A DNA stretch of 64,000 nt, from NCBI GenBank assembly GCA_018241995.1, contig JAFECT010000003.1, positions 310,001 to 374,000 of the forward strand, written 5' to 3'. Shown in pieces: positions 25,409 through 34,929 of the stretch (positions are counted from its first letter, which is position 1; each line of letters begins with the position of its first letter). A program made the translations under genes and the position numbers. The stretch is from Pseudomonadota bacterium. GTDB taxonomy: Bacteria; Pseudomonadota; Alphaproteobacteria; Caulobacterales; Caulobacteraceae. Below the pieces are notes generated by a model. It did no database searches and was not told the DNA's origin. It was given only the letters and a program-made list of their open reading frames with translations.

Positions 25409-28400
25409 TCAGAACTTCTTGGTGATGTTCAGCGAGAAGCGACGACCGAAGATGTCGTAGCCGTTCAGAGCCGCAGTACCGGCCCGGAAACCGCCGGACA
25501 GGGACGGCGGACGCTCGTCGAACAGGTTCTGAATGCCGGCCACAACGGTCCAGGTGTCGAAGGTCCGACGCAGGGAGATGTTGTGGTAGGCGGTCATTTC
25601 CGTGAAGCGCTTGATCGTGATCGGAACCGGCACCACCACGAAGGGGCTGTTGCCGATCAGGTTGGCGCAGGGCGCCACCGTGCCGTTCGGGAACGCGCCG
25701 CCGCCGCCCGAGACCTGACAGGTCGTCGAATAGCGAGTGCTGCTCGTGGTCGTGGTGGTGAAGTCCTGGTCCGAACCCTTGCCGATCACCTGCACCGACC
25801 AGAACGCGGTCCAGGGACCGTGCTCGAAGCGGGCGGTGGCGTTGCCGGAGAACTGCGGGCCTTTGAAGTTGTAGGTCGTGCCCGTGTAGTTGTTCGCCGG
25901 GACGGTCGGGAACAGCTGGGTGCCGTTGAACAGGTCCCAGGTCGTCTGCAGGTCGATCTGCAGGCGGCCGATGTCGAAGTCGTGGCGGTAGCGCACGGTC
26001 AGGTCGATAGCGCGTTCGACCTGGCTGGCGACGTTCACGTACGACGAGTTGACGTCGGCGATCATCGGCTGGCTGCCCGAGTTGCCCGGGGCGATCGGAA
26101 TGCCCGCGAGGCCCGTGAAGCCGGCCTGGAGCGGGATGCCCTGGAAGCCGCGACGCTGGATCAGCTGGCAGAACGGGTTGGTCGGGAAGTTGATCGCCGT
26201 ATAGCACGAGCTGGCGATGTTGCCCGCGCTGAAGGTGGTCACTTCGTTCGACACTTGCAGGCCGGTGTAGTCGACGGCCACCGACAGGTCGATGAAGCTG
26301 GGGGTGAAGACCACGCCCAGGGTGTCGGCCTTGGAGGTTTCCGCCTTCAGGTGGCCCGCGCCGCCGCCCGTGATGATCAGGGCGCTGGAGGTGCCGCCGG
26401 CGGTATAGCCGGTGGGCACGCCCGCCGCGGCGCAGTTCGCCTTCAGGGTGCCGTTCGTGCTGTTTTCCCACTGGATGCAGGGGTCAACGGCGGTCTGGCC
26501 CTGGAAGCTGGTCTGGTTGGCCAGGAACAGTTCGTACAGCGCCGGAGCGCGGAACGAGGTGCCCTTGGTCGCACGGGCGCGCAGCCAGGAGGTGATCTGC
26601 CAGTCGAGGCCGACCTTGTAAGTCGAGTTCGAGCCGTAGGAGTCGTAGTCGGTGTAGCGACCCGAAGCCTGCAGGTTCAGGGCCTTCACGATCGGCAGGC
26701 CCTTAAGCAGCGGCACGTCGATTTCGGCGAAGGCTTCCTTCACCGTGTCCGAACCGGCGGTGATGCCGGCGGCCGTGGAGCCCCACAGGTTGTTGTTGCG
26801 GGTGTTGAAGCCCGGCGTGTCGTTCAGGTGCGTGTGGCGATAGTCGACGCCGAGGGCGGCTCCGACCTTGCCGGCAGGCAGGCTGAACAGGTCGCCGGTC
26901 ATCGTCGCTTCGATTTCCTGCTCGTCGTAGATGGTCTTGCCTTGCTCGTTACCGAACAGGAAGGCCTGCTCTGCGGCAGTGAAGTTGCCGGAGAGTTCGG
27001 CCTTGTTCAGCAGCGGGACGCCGCCCGGGATCGAGGAGCACTGGCCGCCCGAGATGGTGATCGCCGCTTGGTTACAGGCCGAGGAGCCCGTCACAGCGTT
27101 GACGCGGTCGTTGTAGATGAAGTCGGCGTTGTACTTGCCGTCAGAACGGCTGGCGCGGGCGTAGACTTCCCAATCCCAGCCGCCGAACAGCGGGAACTCG
27201 GCGAACTTGCCCTTCAGGCTGCCGTACAGGTTGGCGTAATCCACCACCTGGTGTCGGTCAGACTTCAGCGGGATGATCGGCAGCAGGCCAGTGCCCAGCG
27301 TGGTGCCGAACGGGTTGTTCGGGTTCGCCGTGGAGAAGCTCGGGAAGAACTGACGGCTGCCGAACTGAGTCGAGTCGCGGCGGTTCAGCAGCAGGCCGGC
27401 GGTGAATTCGGTGTTGGGGGTGATATCCCAGCCGCCGCGCAGGTTGATGGTGTAGAGCTTGTCAGGGCTGACGATCGACGCGCGGTCGACGAACGCGTTG
27501 GTTTCGTGGGCGTAGAGGTAGGTGGTCGGGAAGCCCGCGCGCGCCTGGCGAACCAGGCCGAACGGCGTCGGGATGCCGCCGTAACCGCCAGCGGCGCTGG
27601 TGTTGCTGCCGCCCGAATTGCCCTGGCCGGCGGTCGGGATGACCATGCCGGGATCCGGGTACATCACGTCGCCAAAGTTGCCCGAGATGCCGGCGCCGTT
27701 GCCGCTGGTGCGGATCACGTTCGAGAAGCCGGCGCCGCCGTTGAAGCACATGTACTGCGCGCCCGGCTGGCCGTTCGGCTGGGCCGGCAGGTCGAGGCGG
27801 GCGAAGTTCGACGGGCTGAAGACGTAGTCGGCCGAGCAGGCCACGTCCGGACGCTGGCCGCGACGCAGGATCATCTGATCCTGATAGTCGGCCGACACGT
27901 TGAAGAAGCCGCGGTCGAACACCTTACCCCAGGCGGCGTTGACGTCGTATTCGTTGCCGCCGCCATGCTGGGTGACACGACCGGAGGCGTTGATCATGCC
28001 GCCGTCGATGTTTTTCTTGGTGATCAGGTTGATAACGCCGGCCACGGCGTCCGAACCGTAGATCGAGGACGCGCCGTCCTTCAGGATCTCGATGCGGTCG
28101 ATGATCGAGGCGGGGACGACGTTCAGGTCGAACGGACCGACGGTGCCGCCGACGCCGGCGGGGCCCATGCGGTGGCCGTCGACCAGGATCAGGGTGCGGT
28201 TGGCGCCGAGGCCGCGCAGCGAGATCGTGTTGGAGCCCGGGCCGCCGGTGACGACGAAGCCGGTCAGCTGGTTGTTGACCTGGAAGGCGCCCGCGACGAG
28301 CGAGGAGCTCTGCAGGATTTCCGAGGTGGTGGCGAGGCCTTCAAGCGTCGCCGTCTCCGAGGTGATCACCTGGATCGGGGCCGCCGAATTGAATTCGTTG

Positions 28401-28564
28401 CGGTGGATGCGCGAGCCGGTGACGACGACTTCCGTCACTTCGTTCGACGAAGCGGCCGGCTTCGGGGCAGGCTGTTGGTCCTGAGCGGCCGCGATAGTCG
28501 GGGCCAACAGGGTAAAGCCCGCGATCATGGAGGTCGCAAGCAGGCGGGTTCTAAATCGGTTCAT
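25409..28564 (-). CDS. TonB-dependent outer-membrane receptor
   Basis: This 1051-residue receptor imports a large substrate through the outer membrane using TonB energy. It has a signal peptide ending at about residue 28 (LLAPTIAAAQDQ), a TonB-box-like EVTEVVVTGSR at about 43-53, a plug domain with NTISLRGLGANRTLILVDG and EILKDGASSIYGSDAVAGVINLITKK, and a long beta-barrel ending in KKF with the C-terminal Phe of outer-membrane barrels. Many Asn/Gly/Ser-rich loop segments are typical. The start is ATG 28564, next to the signal peptide. The ligand is unknown; similar receptors in Caulobacterales take up peptides, sugars or siderophores. Confidence 0.92.
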   Translation of the reverse strand: MNRFRTRLLATSMIAGFTLLAPTIAAAQDQQPAPKPAASSNEVTEVVVTGSRIHRNEFNSAAPIQVITSETATLEGLATTSEILQSSSLVAGAFQVNNQLTGFVVTGGPGSNTISLRGLGANRTLILVDGHRMGPAGVGGTVGPFDLNVVPASIIDRIEILKDGASSIYGSDAVAGVINLITKKNIDGGMINASGRVTQHGGGNEYDVNAAWGKVFDRGFFNVSADYQDQMILRRGQRPDVACSADYVFSPSNFARLDLPAQPNGQPGAQYMCFNGGAGFSNVIRTSGNGAGISGNFGDVMYPDPGMVIPTAGQGNSGGSNTSAAGGYGGIPTPFGLVRQARAGFPTTYLYAHETNAFVDRASIVSPDKLYTINLRGGWDITPNTEFTAGLLLNRRDSTQFGSRQFFPSFSTANPNNPFGTTLGTGLLPIIPLKSDRHQVVDYANLYGSLKGKFAEFPLFGGWDWEVYARASRSDGKYNADFIYNDRVNAVTGSSACNQAAITISGGQCSSIPGGVPLLNKAELSGNFTAAEQAFLFGNEQGKTIYDEQEIEATMTGDLFSLPAGKVGAALGVDYRHTHLNDTPGFNTRNNNLWGSTAAGITAGSDTVKEAFAEIDVPLLKGLPIVKALNLQASGRYTDYDSYGSNSTYKVGLDWQITSWLRARATKGTSFRAPALYELFLANQTSFQGQTAVDPCIQWENSTNGTLKANCAAAGVPTGYTAGGTSSALIITGGGAGHLKAETSKADTLGVVFTPSFIDLSVAVDYTGLQVSNEVTTFSAGNIASSCYTAINFPTNPFCQLIQRRGFQGIPLQAGFTGLAGIPIAPGNSGSQPMIADVNSSYVNVASQVERAIDLTVRYRHDFDIGRLQIDLQTTWDLFNGTQLFPTVPANNYTGTTYNFKGPQFSGNATARFEHGPWTAFWSVQVIGKGSDQDFTTTTTSSTRYSTTCQVSGGGGAFPNGTVAPCANLIGNSPFVVVPVPITIKRFTEMTAYHNISLRRTFDTWTVVAGIQNLFDERPPSLSGGFRAGTAALNGYDIFGRRFSLNITKKF

Positions 28565-28578
28565 GGTTCCCCCACGTT

Positions 28579-28636
28579 CCAGCCGGGTGGCTGGTGATTT
28601 GGACACAAGGAGGATCAGACTATGGCCGACCTCCTT
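28579..28636 (-). promoter_or_regulatory. Structured 5' leader of the TonB-receptor gene
   Basis: Two inverted repeats lie upstream of the receptor start codon. CCAGCC/GGCTGG with a 4-base loop is at 28579-28594, and AAGGAGG/CCTCCTT with a 16-base loop is at 28607-28636. The second arm carries a ribosome-binding-site-like sequence. They may form mRNA hairpins. No known riboswitch class is recognised here. Confidence 0.35.
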
Positions 28637-28723
28637 ACAAACAGGCAATGATCATGTTCTGTTTGTGGCGAAGCTGTTGCATTTTTGACAACGCTTCGTG
28701 GCGCCAGGGGAAAAAACTAGGCG

Positions 28724-30826
28724 TCAGATGGTGAATTTCTCCGCCCAGACGGCAAAGGCGTAGTCCAGGGCGATTTCCTTGAGGAAGTCGAAGCGCCCGG
28801 AAGCGCCGCCGTGGCCGGCTTCCATGTTGATCTTGAGCAATATCGGCCGCGACCCGGTCGTTTTGTCGCGGAGCTTGGCCGCCCATTTGGCGGGCTCCCA
28901 GTAGGTTACGCGCGGGTCCGACAGCCCGCCGGTGGCCAGGATGGCCGGGTATGGCTTTTGCGCCACCTGATCGTAGGGGCTGTAGCTCTCGATCAGGTCG
29001 TAGGCGGACGAATCGGTCAGCGGGTCGCCCCACTCCGGCCACTCCGGCGGCGTCAGGGGCAGGGTGACGTCGCTCATGGTGTTGAGCACGTCCACGAACG
29101 GCACCGCCGCGACGACGCCGGACCACAGGTCGGGGCGCAGGTTGGCCACGGCCCCGACCAGGAGCCCTCCGGCAGAGCCGCCATAGGCGGTGATGTGGCC
29201 GGCGCGGCCGTAGCCCTGCGCGATCAGGGCCTCGGCGGCGGCGATGAAGTCGGTGAAGGTATTGGGCTTCTTCGCCTTGCGCCCGTCCAGGAACCAGCCC
29301 CAGCCTTTTTCCGAACCGCCGCGCACGTGGGCTGTGGCCCAGACCCAGCCGCGATCGACCAGCGACAGGTTGCGGATCGAGAAGGCGGGCTCCAGCGCGT
29401 GACCGTAGGAGCCGTAGCCGTAGAGCATCAGGGGCGCCGAGCCGTCGAGCGGCGTGTCCTTCAGCATCAGCACGGTGACCGGGACCAGCGCGCCGTCGGG
29501 CGCCGTGGCCTGGATGCGCCGGGTGACATAGCAGGCCGGGTCGTGGCCGGAGGGAATCTCCTGGGTCTTGCGCCACACGCGGGTGCGCGCGTGCATGTCG
29601 TAGTCGAACCATTGCCGCGGCGTGGTCGGGGAGGTGTAGACGTAGCGAGTGACCTCGGTGTCGTACTCGTAGCCGGGGTCGAGCGAGAGGGCGTAGGCCT
29701 CCTCGGCCACGGCGATGGTGTGGGTCTCCAGGGTCTCGGCCTGCACGATCACGATGCGGTCGTTGGCCTCGGCCCGCTCGGTGACGGCGAACCAGTCCTT
29801 CCAGGCGTGCATGCCGGTCACGAAGACGCCGGGGCGGTGGCCGATCCACTCGCGCCAGGTCGCCTTGGAGGGGTCGGCCTGATCGGCCCACATCAGCTTG
29901 AAGTCGATGGCCTCGTCGGCGTTGGTGCGCACCACGAAGCGATCGTTCCAATGCTCCAGCTCGTAGCGCACGCCGACCTGGCGGGCCTCGACCAGACTGG
30001 GCTCGGCGGTCGGGTCGGAAGCCGGGATGATCCAGGCCTCGGAGGTCTCCTGGTTTCCGGCGCCGATGACGATGAAGGCGCTTGAAGAGGTGACGTGGAC
30101 GCCCAGGAACATGCCTGGGTCCTTCTCCTCGTAGACCAGCACGTCGTCCCCCCCGCGCACGGAGCGGCGGAAGACCCTGGCCGGGCGGCCGTGCTCGTCG
30201 CGCCAGGTCCAGAACAGCCACTGCGAGCAGGGCGAGAAGGCGAAGTCGCCGGTCGAGCTCTCGATCTCGGTCAGGGCCTCGCCTGTGGCCAGGTCCTTCA
30301 CCCGGATGCGGTAGTACTCCGAGCCCTGGTCGTCCTCGGCCCAGGCGTAGAGCGCGTGGTCGGGGCTGTGGGCTGCGGAGCCGACGGCATAGTAGGCGTG
30401 CGGCTTGGCCAGGGCGTCAACGTCGATCAGGATCTGTTCTTCAGCCTCGTCGATGGGGCCGAACCCGCGCGGGCGGCGGGCCAGAATCGGGTGCTGAGCG
30501 CCCAGGGCATAGCGGGAATAGTAGTCCCACGGGCCGTCGGGCGAGGGCACGGAGGCGTCGTCTTCCTTGATGCGCCCCTTCATCTCCTCGAAAATCTCGG
30601 CCTGCAGCGCCTCGGTCGAGGCGAGCATTTGCTTGGTGTAGGCGTTCTCGGCCTCGAGATGGGCGCGGATGTCGGCGCGCAGCACCTTGGGGTCGCGCAT
30701 CACCTGCTGCCAGTTCTCATCCTTCATCCAGGCGTAGTCGTCGATCCGCACGCGGCCGAGCTGTTCGATGCGGTGCGGGCGCTTTTCTGCGACGGGTGGG
30801 ACGGGTGCGGCTGGGCTCTGAGTCAT
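28724..30826 (-). CDS. ptrB: Oligopeptidase B (prolyl oligopeptidase family, S9A)
   Basis: This 700-residue cytoplasmic serine peptidase cleaves short peptides, usually after Arg or Lys. An N-terminal beta-propeller (about 1-420) opens with RIDDYAWMKDENWQQVMRDP, typical of oligopeptidase B. The C-terminal alpha/beta-hydrolase has the nucleophile Ser551 in YGGSAGGLLVGAV, HVRGGSEKGWGW, the Asp in GGLSDPRVTYWEP, and the His in EAGHGGASGRFD. ATG 30826 is chosen; a start at 30862 adds 12 residues. The gene follows the GMC oxidoreductase gene by about 50 bp on the same strand and could be cotranscribed. Confidence 0.92.
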   Translation of the reverse strand: MTQSPAAPVPPVAEKRPHRIEQLGRVRIDDYAWMKDENWQQVMRDPKVLRADIRAHLEAENAYTKQMLASTEALQAEIFEEMKGRIKEDDASVPSPDGPWDYYSRYALGAQHPILARRPRGFGPIDEAEEQILIDVDALAKPHAYYAVGSAAHSPDHALYAWAEDDQGSEYYRIRVKDLATGEALTEIESSTGDFAFSPCSQWLFWTWRDEHGRPARVFRRSVRGGDDVLVYEEKDPGMFLGVHVTSSSAFIVIGAGNQETSEAWIIPASDPTAEPSLVEARQVGVRYELEHWNDRFVVRTNADEAIDFKLMWADQADPSKATWREWIGHRPGVFVTGMHAWKDWFAVTERAEANDRIVIVQAETLETHTIAVAEEAYALSLDPGYEYDTEVTRYVYTSPTTPRQWFDYDMHARTRVWRKTQEIPSGHDPACYVTRRIQATAPDGALVPVTVLMLKDTPLDGSAPLMLYGYGSYGHALEPAFSIRNLSLVDRGWVWATAHVRGGSEKGWGWFLDGRKAKKPNTFTDFIAAAEALIAQGYGRAGHITAYGGSAGGLLVGAVANLRPDLWSGVVAAVPFVDVLNTMSDVTLPLTPPEWPEWGDPLTDSSAYDLIESYSPYDQVAQKPYPAILATGGLSDPRVTYWEPAKWAAKLRDKTTGSRPILLKINMEAGHGGASGRFDFLKEIALDYAFAVWAEKFTI

Positions 30827-30875
30827 ATGTCGGCTTGTGGCCGGGCGGCCGGCCACAGGCAAGCGCGGCCTTGGC

Positions 30876-32441
30876 TCAGCCCAGCCGCTCTTTCAGGTGG
30901 TCGCCGACCCGCATGGCGTTGGCGACAACCGTCAGGGTCGGGTTCACCGCCGCCGAGGTCACAAAGAAGCCGGTGTCGACCACATAGAGGTTGTCGAGCT
31001 CCCAGGCCTTGCACATCGGGTCCAGCACCGACGACTTCGGATCGGTCCCGAACCGGACCGTGCCGCATTGGTGCGCGGTGCCGTAGAGCGGCAGCAGCGA
31101 GTCGAGCTGGAAGTGGTGCTGAGTGAGCAGGTGGTTGTGGTCGGTGAAGCCGTCCAGCGCCTGGTCCAGCGTCTTCACCAGCCGGTCGTGCCCTTCCATG
31201 TTGTTGTGCGTGTACTCCAGGCTGATGCGGCCGTCGGGCAGGAGACGCACGCGGTTGTCCGGGGAGGGCAGGTCCTCGGAAATCACCAGGAAGCTCAGCA
31301 GTCGCTCGGCCGCCAGGTTCAGGAACGGCGTGGGGCAAAGCGCGGGCGGGATCCAGTCGGAGATCTGGCCCTCCAGCGTCTGGCCCGACATGTATTCGAG
31401 CAGCTGGATATGCCCCATCGGGTGCTCGAAACCGCCACGCGGGTCGCGCCAGTAGAAGTCGTTGACCGCCAGGGTCTTGGGAAAGGTGGAGTCCAGCGGG
31501 TCGGCGGTGAGCGAGAGCATCGCCGTCAGGGTGTGGAACATGTAGTTTCGGCCCACCTGTCCGGAGCCGTTGGCCAGGCCGTCCGGGTGGGCGTCGTTGG
31601 CCGAGTTCAACAGGATCAGGGCGGTGTTCACCGCGCCAGCCGCCAGGACCACGATGTCGCCGGTCCAGCGCTCCTCGCCGTGCTCGGTGGTGCAGACCAC
31701 TTCCTTGACGACCTTGCCTGAGGGGTCGGTCTCCAGCTTCAGCACCTTGCGTCCGGTCAGGAGGGTGACGTTGGGCAGATCCAGCATGGGCTCGATGGCG
31801 ATCGAACGTGCGTCGGACTTCGCCTTGAGCAGGCAGGGATAGCCGCCACAGGTCTTGCAGCGGATGCACTGTGAGGTGACCGGGTGGCTCTCGTCGCGAT
31901 TGATGCCCAGCGGCAGGGAGAACGGCTGCCACCCCTGGCTCTCGAGATGGGTGCGCAGGCGCTGCACGCCCGGGTCGTCGCGCACGGCGGGGAAGGCGTA
32001 GGGCGGATCGTGCGGCGCCTCGGTGGGATCGACGCCGCGCGCGCCGTGCACGCGCCACAGCACCTCAGCCTCATCGTACCAGGGCTTCAGGTCCGCGTAT
32101 TTGATCGGCCAGGCCGGCGACAGGCCGCCGGCGTGTGCGGTCTCCTCGAAGTCGCCAGGGCGCAGGCGCAGCAGCGCGGCGCCATAGAAGGTGGTGTTGC
32201 CGCCGACCCAGTAGTGGGTGTTGGGGACGAAGGGATGGCCGGCCTTATCGTACCAGTGCTCCTTGGTGCGATAGCGCTTGTCCACGAAGACCGCCTTGGC
32301 GCTCCAGTTCTCCGCCTCGCGCGGCAGGTGCTCGCCGCGCTCCAGGATCAGGATCGACTTGCCGGTGGGCGCCAGCCGCTGGGCGAGCGTCCCACCGCCC
32401 GCGCCCGAGCCGATGATGATGATGTCGAAGTGGGAGGACAC
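30876..32441 (-). CDS. GMC-family FAD oxidoreductase
   Basis: This 521-residue flavoprotein oxidises an alcohol. The dinucleotide-binding motif is FDIIIIGSGAGGGTLAQRL, followed by ILERGEHLP and the FAD-ring block THYWVGGNTTFYGAALLR. C-terminal signatures are AHQCGTVRFG (catalytic His) and VVDTGFFVTSAAVNPTLTVVANAMR (Asn). A cysteine cluster CIRCKTCGGYPCL at about 220 is shared with some GMC enzymes and could bind a metal. GTG 32441 has an AAGGA site 11 bases upstream, and the start nearly abuts the stop of the SDR gene (7 bp). Both genes probably form one operon. The substrate is unknown. Confidence 0.88.
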   Translation of the reverse strand: MSSHFDIIIIGSGAGGGTLAQRLAPTGKSILILERGEHLPREAENWSAKAVFVDKRYRTKEHWYDKAGHPFVPNTHYWVGGNTTFYGAALLRLRPGDFEETAHAGGLSPAWPIKYADLKPWYDEAEVLWRVHGARGVDPTEAPHDPPYAFPAVRDDPGVQRLRTHLESQGWQPFSLPLGINRDESHPVTSQCIRCKTCGGYPCLLKAKSDARSIAIEPMLDLPNVTLLTGRKVLKLETDPSGKVVKEVVCTTEHGEERWTGDIVVLAAGAVNTALILLNSANDAHPDGLANGSGQVGRNYMFHTLTAMLSLTADPLDSTFPKTLAVNDFYWRDPRGGFEHPMGHIQLLEYMSGQTLEGQISDWIPPALCPTPFLNLAAERLLSFLVISEDLPSPDNRVRLLPDGRISLEYTHNNMEGHDRLVKTLDQALDGFTDHNHLLTQHHFQLDSLLPLYGTAHQCGTVRFGTDPKSSVLDPMCKAWELDNLYVVDTGFFVTSAAVNPTLTVVANAMRVGDHLKERLG

Positions 32442-32448
32442 GTGAGGG

Positions 32449-33267
32449 TCATTCCTTCTTTTCGATGCGGTACTTCGCGCCCCCACGCGCGATCGCCGCT
32501 CGGGTCCATGAGTCGGGCAGGTAGCGCATGGCCGCCGCCGCGAACTTGTTGTGCAGGCCGGGCACGACGACCACGCGACCGGCGGCGTTCGCCTTCAGGG
32601 TCGTGGCCACGACTTCCTCGGCCGTCTGCCAGAAGCGGCGCGGGGCCTTGTCCATCAGGTGCTGGGTGCCCGACGCCTCGGCGAACTCGGTCAGGGTGAA
32701 GCCGGGGCAGACGGCGGTGACCTTCACGCCCTTGTCGCGCAGTTCCGCGTCGAGCGACTGGGAGAACTTGATCGCGAAGGCCTTGGCGGCCGGATAGAGG
32801 GTGTGCCCTGCGCCGCCCGGCGACAGACCGGCCATGGAGGCGACATTGACGATCGCGCCGGAGCGGTTGGCGATCATCTGAGGGACCGCGCCGTGGACCA
32901 GCCCGCAGGCGCTGGTCACCAGGGTCATCAGGAAGTCGCGCTGACGCTCCCATTCCGTGTCGGCATAGTCCTGCGGGATGCCGAAGCCGGCATTGTTGAC
33001 CAGGGTCTGGATCCACAGGCCTTCATCGGCCACGCGCTTGAGGATCGGCTCGTGGGCGTCCCAGACTGCGAGGTCGGCGGGGATCACCGTGCTGTCGACG
33101 CCGTGCGCCTGTTTCAGCTCGGCGGCCAGGGCTTCGAGCCGATCGGCGCGGCGCGCGACCAGGGCCAGGTTCCGGCCTTGCGCGGCATAGGCGCGGGCAA
33201 AGGCTTCGCCAAGGCCGGAGGAGGCGCCGGTGACGAGCACGAGACCCTTGGCTGCGCCCGCCTGCAT
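32449..33267 (-). CDS. Short-chain dehydrogenase/reductase
   Basis: This 272-residue NAD(P)-dependent SDR has the cofactor motif LVTGASSGLGEAFARAY, the NNAG block (LVNNAGFGIP), the catalytic Ser in VNVASMAGLS and YPAAKAF with the Tyr-x-x-x-Lys pair. A further VCPGFTLTEF segment follows. It resembles DltE/YbbO-type SDRs acting on lipid or fatty intermediates; the substrate is not known. ATG 33267 has a GGGAG site 6 bases upstream. It is directly upstream of the GMC oxidoreductase gene. Confidence 0.88.
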   Translation of the reverse strand: MQAGAAKGLVLVTGASSGLGEAFARAYAAQGRNLALVARRADRLEALAAELKQAHGVDSTVIPADLAVWDAHEPILKRVADEGLWIQTLVNNAGFGIPQDYADTEWERQRDFLMTLVTSACGLVHGAVPQMIANRSGAIVNVASMAGLSPGGAGHTLYPAAKAFAIKFSQSLDAELRDKGVKVTAVCPGFTLTEFAEASGTQHLMDKAPRRFWQTAEEVVATTLKANAAGRVVVVPGLHNKFAAAAMRYLPDSWTRAAIARGGAKYRIEKKE

Positions 33268-33334
33268 GTGACACTCCCGTTCGGTGCGCGACCTTGGATT
33301 GCGCCGCCGGGGCAAGTCAAACCGATCTTGCGGC

Positions 33335-33502
33335 CTATTCGGCGATAGCGTCGGGCGGGGGCGCGCCGACCGGGCGGGAGGGCTCGGGCAGGTGGCGGAT
33401 CAGCGCCGCGAGCATGAGGCGGGAGTCGGTGATGATGGTCGGCGGCTCGCCGTAGACCTCAGCCCAAAGGGCGACGATCTCGTCGGTCGGGTCAGTGCTC
33501 AT
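33335..33502 (-). CDS. Small protein of unknown function
   Basis: This 55-residue acidic protein (MSTDPTDEIVALWAEVYGEP...) has no signal or membrane segment. ATG 33502 is preceded by a strong GGAGG site (CTGGAGGCGTCCCC). The N-terminal part looks like one amphipathic helix and the last 12 residues are Pro-rich. It stands upstream of the SDR gene with 67 bp between. I do not recognise it. Confidence 0.5.
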   Translation of the reverse strand: MSTDPTDEIVALWAEVYGEPPTIITDSRLMLAALIRHLPEPSRPVGAPPPDAIAE

Positions 33503-33657
33503 GGGGACGCCTCCAGGCGCTCCCAACTCGTGCCTTCGATCAGAGTTGCTGGTGAATGGTCCGGTAGGGACGATTTGCGACGAGCGGACCGGATCAGGAC
33601 CCCCTTGGGTTTATCCGAGGCATGCGAATGCCGTCCGGGTTGCGACGGCGCGGCCGG

Positions 33658-34806
33658 CTATGCCTTTGCGGGGGTCCGCTTCTCGGGGGCGGAACGAAAC
33701 GCTTCCCAGTCCGCGATGGTCGCCTCGGCCATGCGCTCGGCGGCGTCGGCCAGCCAGCCTTCGGGGCGGTCGTCGAGGTCGCGCAGGATGGTCTTGCGGG
33801 CGCTGCCGATGTGCACATTGGCGGTCTCGCGGCCCATGGCGGCGAACAGCTTCTTTTCCTTGCCGCGCGGCAGCTTGTCGATGTCGATGGAGGCGGCGTC
33901 CGCGGCCAGCCGGCGCACGATCCACTTGCCTTGCAGGCCCACATACGGGTCAGGGCAGCGCTCGGCGCGCGCGACGATCTCGTCGTAATAGATTCTGTCG
34001 GACCCGCGACCGGCGGCCCAGGCGCAGACCGAGGGCGCCAGCGGCTTGGCCTCGCGCGCCACCACCCCGCCGTACCAGCGCGCCAGGGCCACGATGCGGC
34101 GACGGCCCAGGCTGCCCAGACCCGCGACGCGGTGGCGATAGCTGATCGGCAAGCCTTCCTCCGGCATGCGGGCGCTGAGCGTCTCGCGCAGGCGTTCGCC
34201 GATGCGGTAGGTGGGCCGCGGCAAGGTCTTCATCTTGTCGGCGAAGCGGACCGGGTCGCGCAGGGCCGCCATGGCCAGCTCGCGCAGCCACTCGTTCTTC
34301 TCGCCCAGGACATAGGGCTTGGCGCTGCTCTCCAGCCCCTTGCGGTAGCCCTTGAGCACGGTAGCGCAGACGTGCTCGGGCGGGGTGTCGACCACACCTT
34401 CGCGCACGGCCAGCAACGCGCTGGCGGTCAAACGCACGAGGTCGAGCGTGTAGGGCAGGGGGTAGGCCTCGTCGAAGTCGTTGCAGCCCCAAATCAGCCG
34501 CCCTTCGGCGTCGCGCCAGGTGCCGAAGTTCTCGATGTGCAGGTCGCCCACGGCCAGGACCTTGGGCGCCTCGACCAGTTCCGGGCAGAGGCGCGGCCAC
34601 AGCTGCATCCAGCGGTAGAAGGTGGCGCGCAGGAACGGGAAGGCGGCCTGGCGCATCCGCTCGCGCTTGGTTTCGAGGTCTTCGGGGACCAGGCGCATGT
34701 ATCCGGCGAGCCAGGCTTCGTAGGCGACGCCGGCCTCGTGGATCGAGGGCAGGCCCTTCAGCGGGTCCCTGCTCTTGCGGGGCGATTTGACCGTGCTGCC
34801 GTCCAT
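33658..34806 (-). CDS. DUF2252 family protein
   Basis: This 382-residue cytoplasmic protein is a DUF2252 member. The kinase-like core shows VLAVGDLHIENFGTWRDAEGRLIWGCNDFDEAYPLPYTLDLVRL, close to the catalytic and metal-binding loops of aminoglycoside-phosphotransferase-like folds (GDLHxxN, then NDFD). Basic patches and a Lys-rich C-terminal tail follow. The family has no established substrate. ATG 34806 has GGAGA at a good distance. No neighbour suggests a role. Confidence 0.83.
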   Translation of the reverse strand: MDGSTVKSPRKSRDPLKGLPSIHEAGVAYEAWLAGYMRLVPEDLETKRERMRQAAFPFLRATFYRWMQLWPRLCPELVEAPKVLAVGDLHIENFGTWRDAEGRLIWGCNDFDEAYPLPYTLDLVRLTASALLAVREGVVDTPPEHVCATVLKGYRKGLESSAKPYVLGEKNEWLRELAMAALRDPVRFADKMKTLPRPTYRIGERLRETLSARMPEEGLPISYRHRVAGLGSLGRRRIVALARWYGGVVAREAKPLAPSVCAWAAGRGSDRIYYDEIVARAERCPDPYVGLQGKWIVRRLAADAASIDIDKLPRGKEKKLFAAMGRETANVHIGSARKTILRDLDDRPEGWLADAAERMAEATIADWEAFRSAPEKRTPAKA

Positions 34807-34929
34807 CGCCGTCTCCCCGATACGCCTGCGACCCTAGCAGAAGCGGCGCAGCGCGGCTCCGGTTCCGGGGCGCTGGCGCAACGCGGGGGAAGGCCCCATC
34901 TGCCAAGCTGGAATCCGGTGGAGGCGGTG

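Noticed and set aside
25583..28597. A 1004-codon open frame opposite the TonB receptor gene
   Set aside because: It mirrors the receptor gene in the opposite strand, has Arg/Gly/Val-rich composition without any motif, and results from high third-position GC. The receptor has signal peptide, plug and barrel end.
33622..34929. Long upstream extension of the small membrane protein at 34930
   Set aside because: It is shadow sequence opposite the DUF2252 gene; the start at 34930 has its own GGAGG site.
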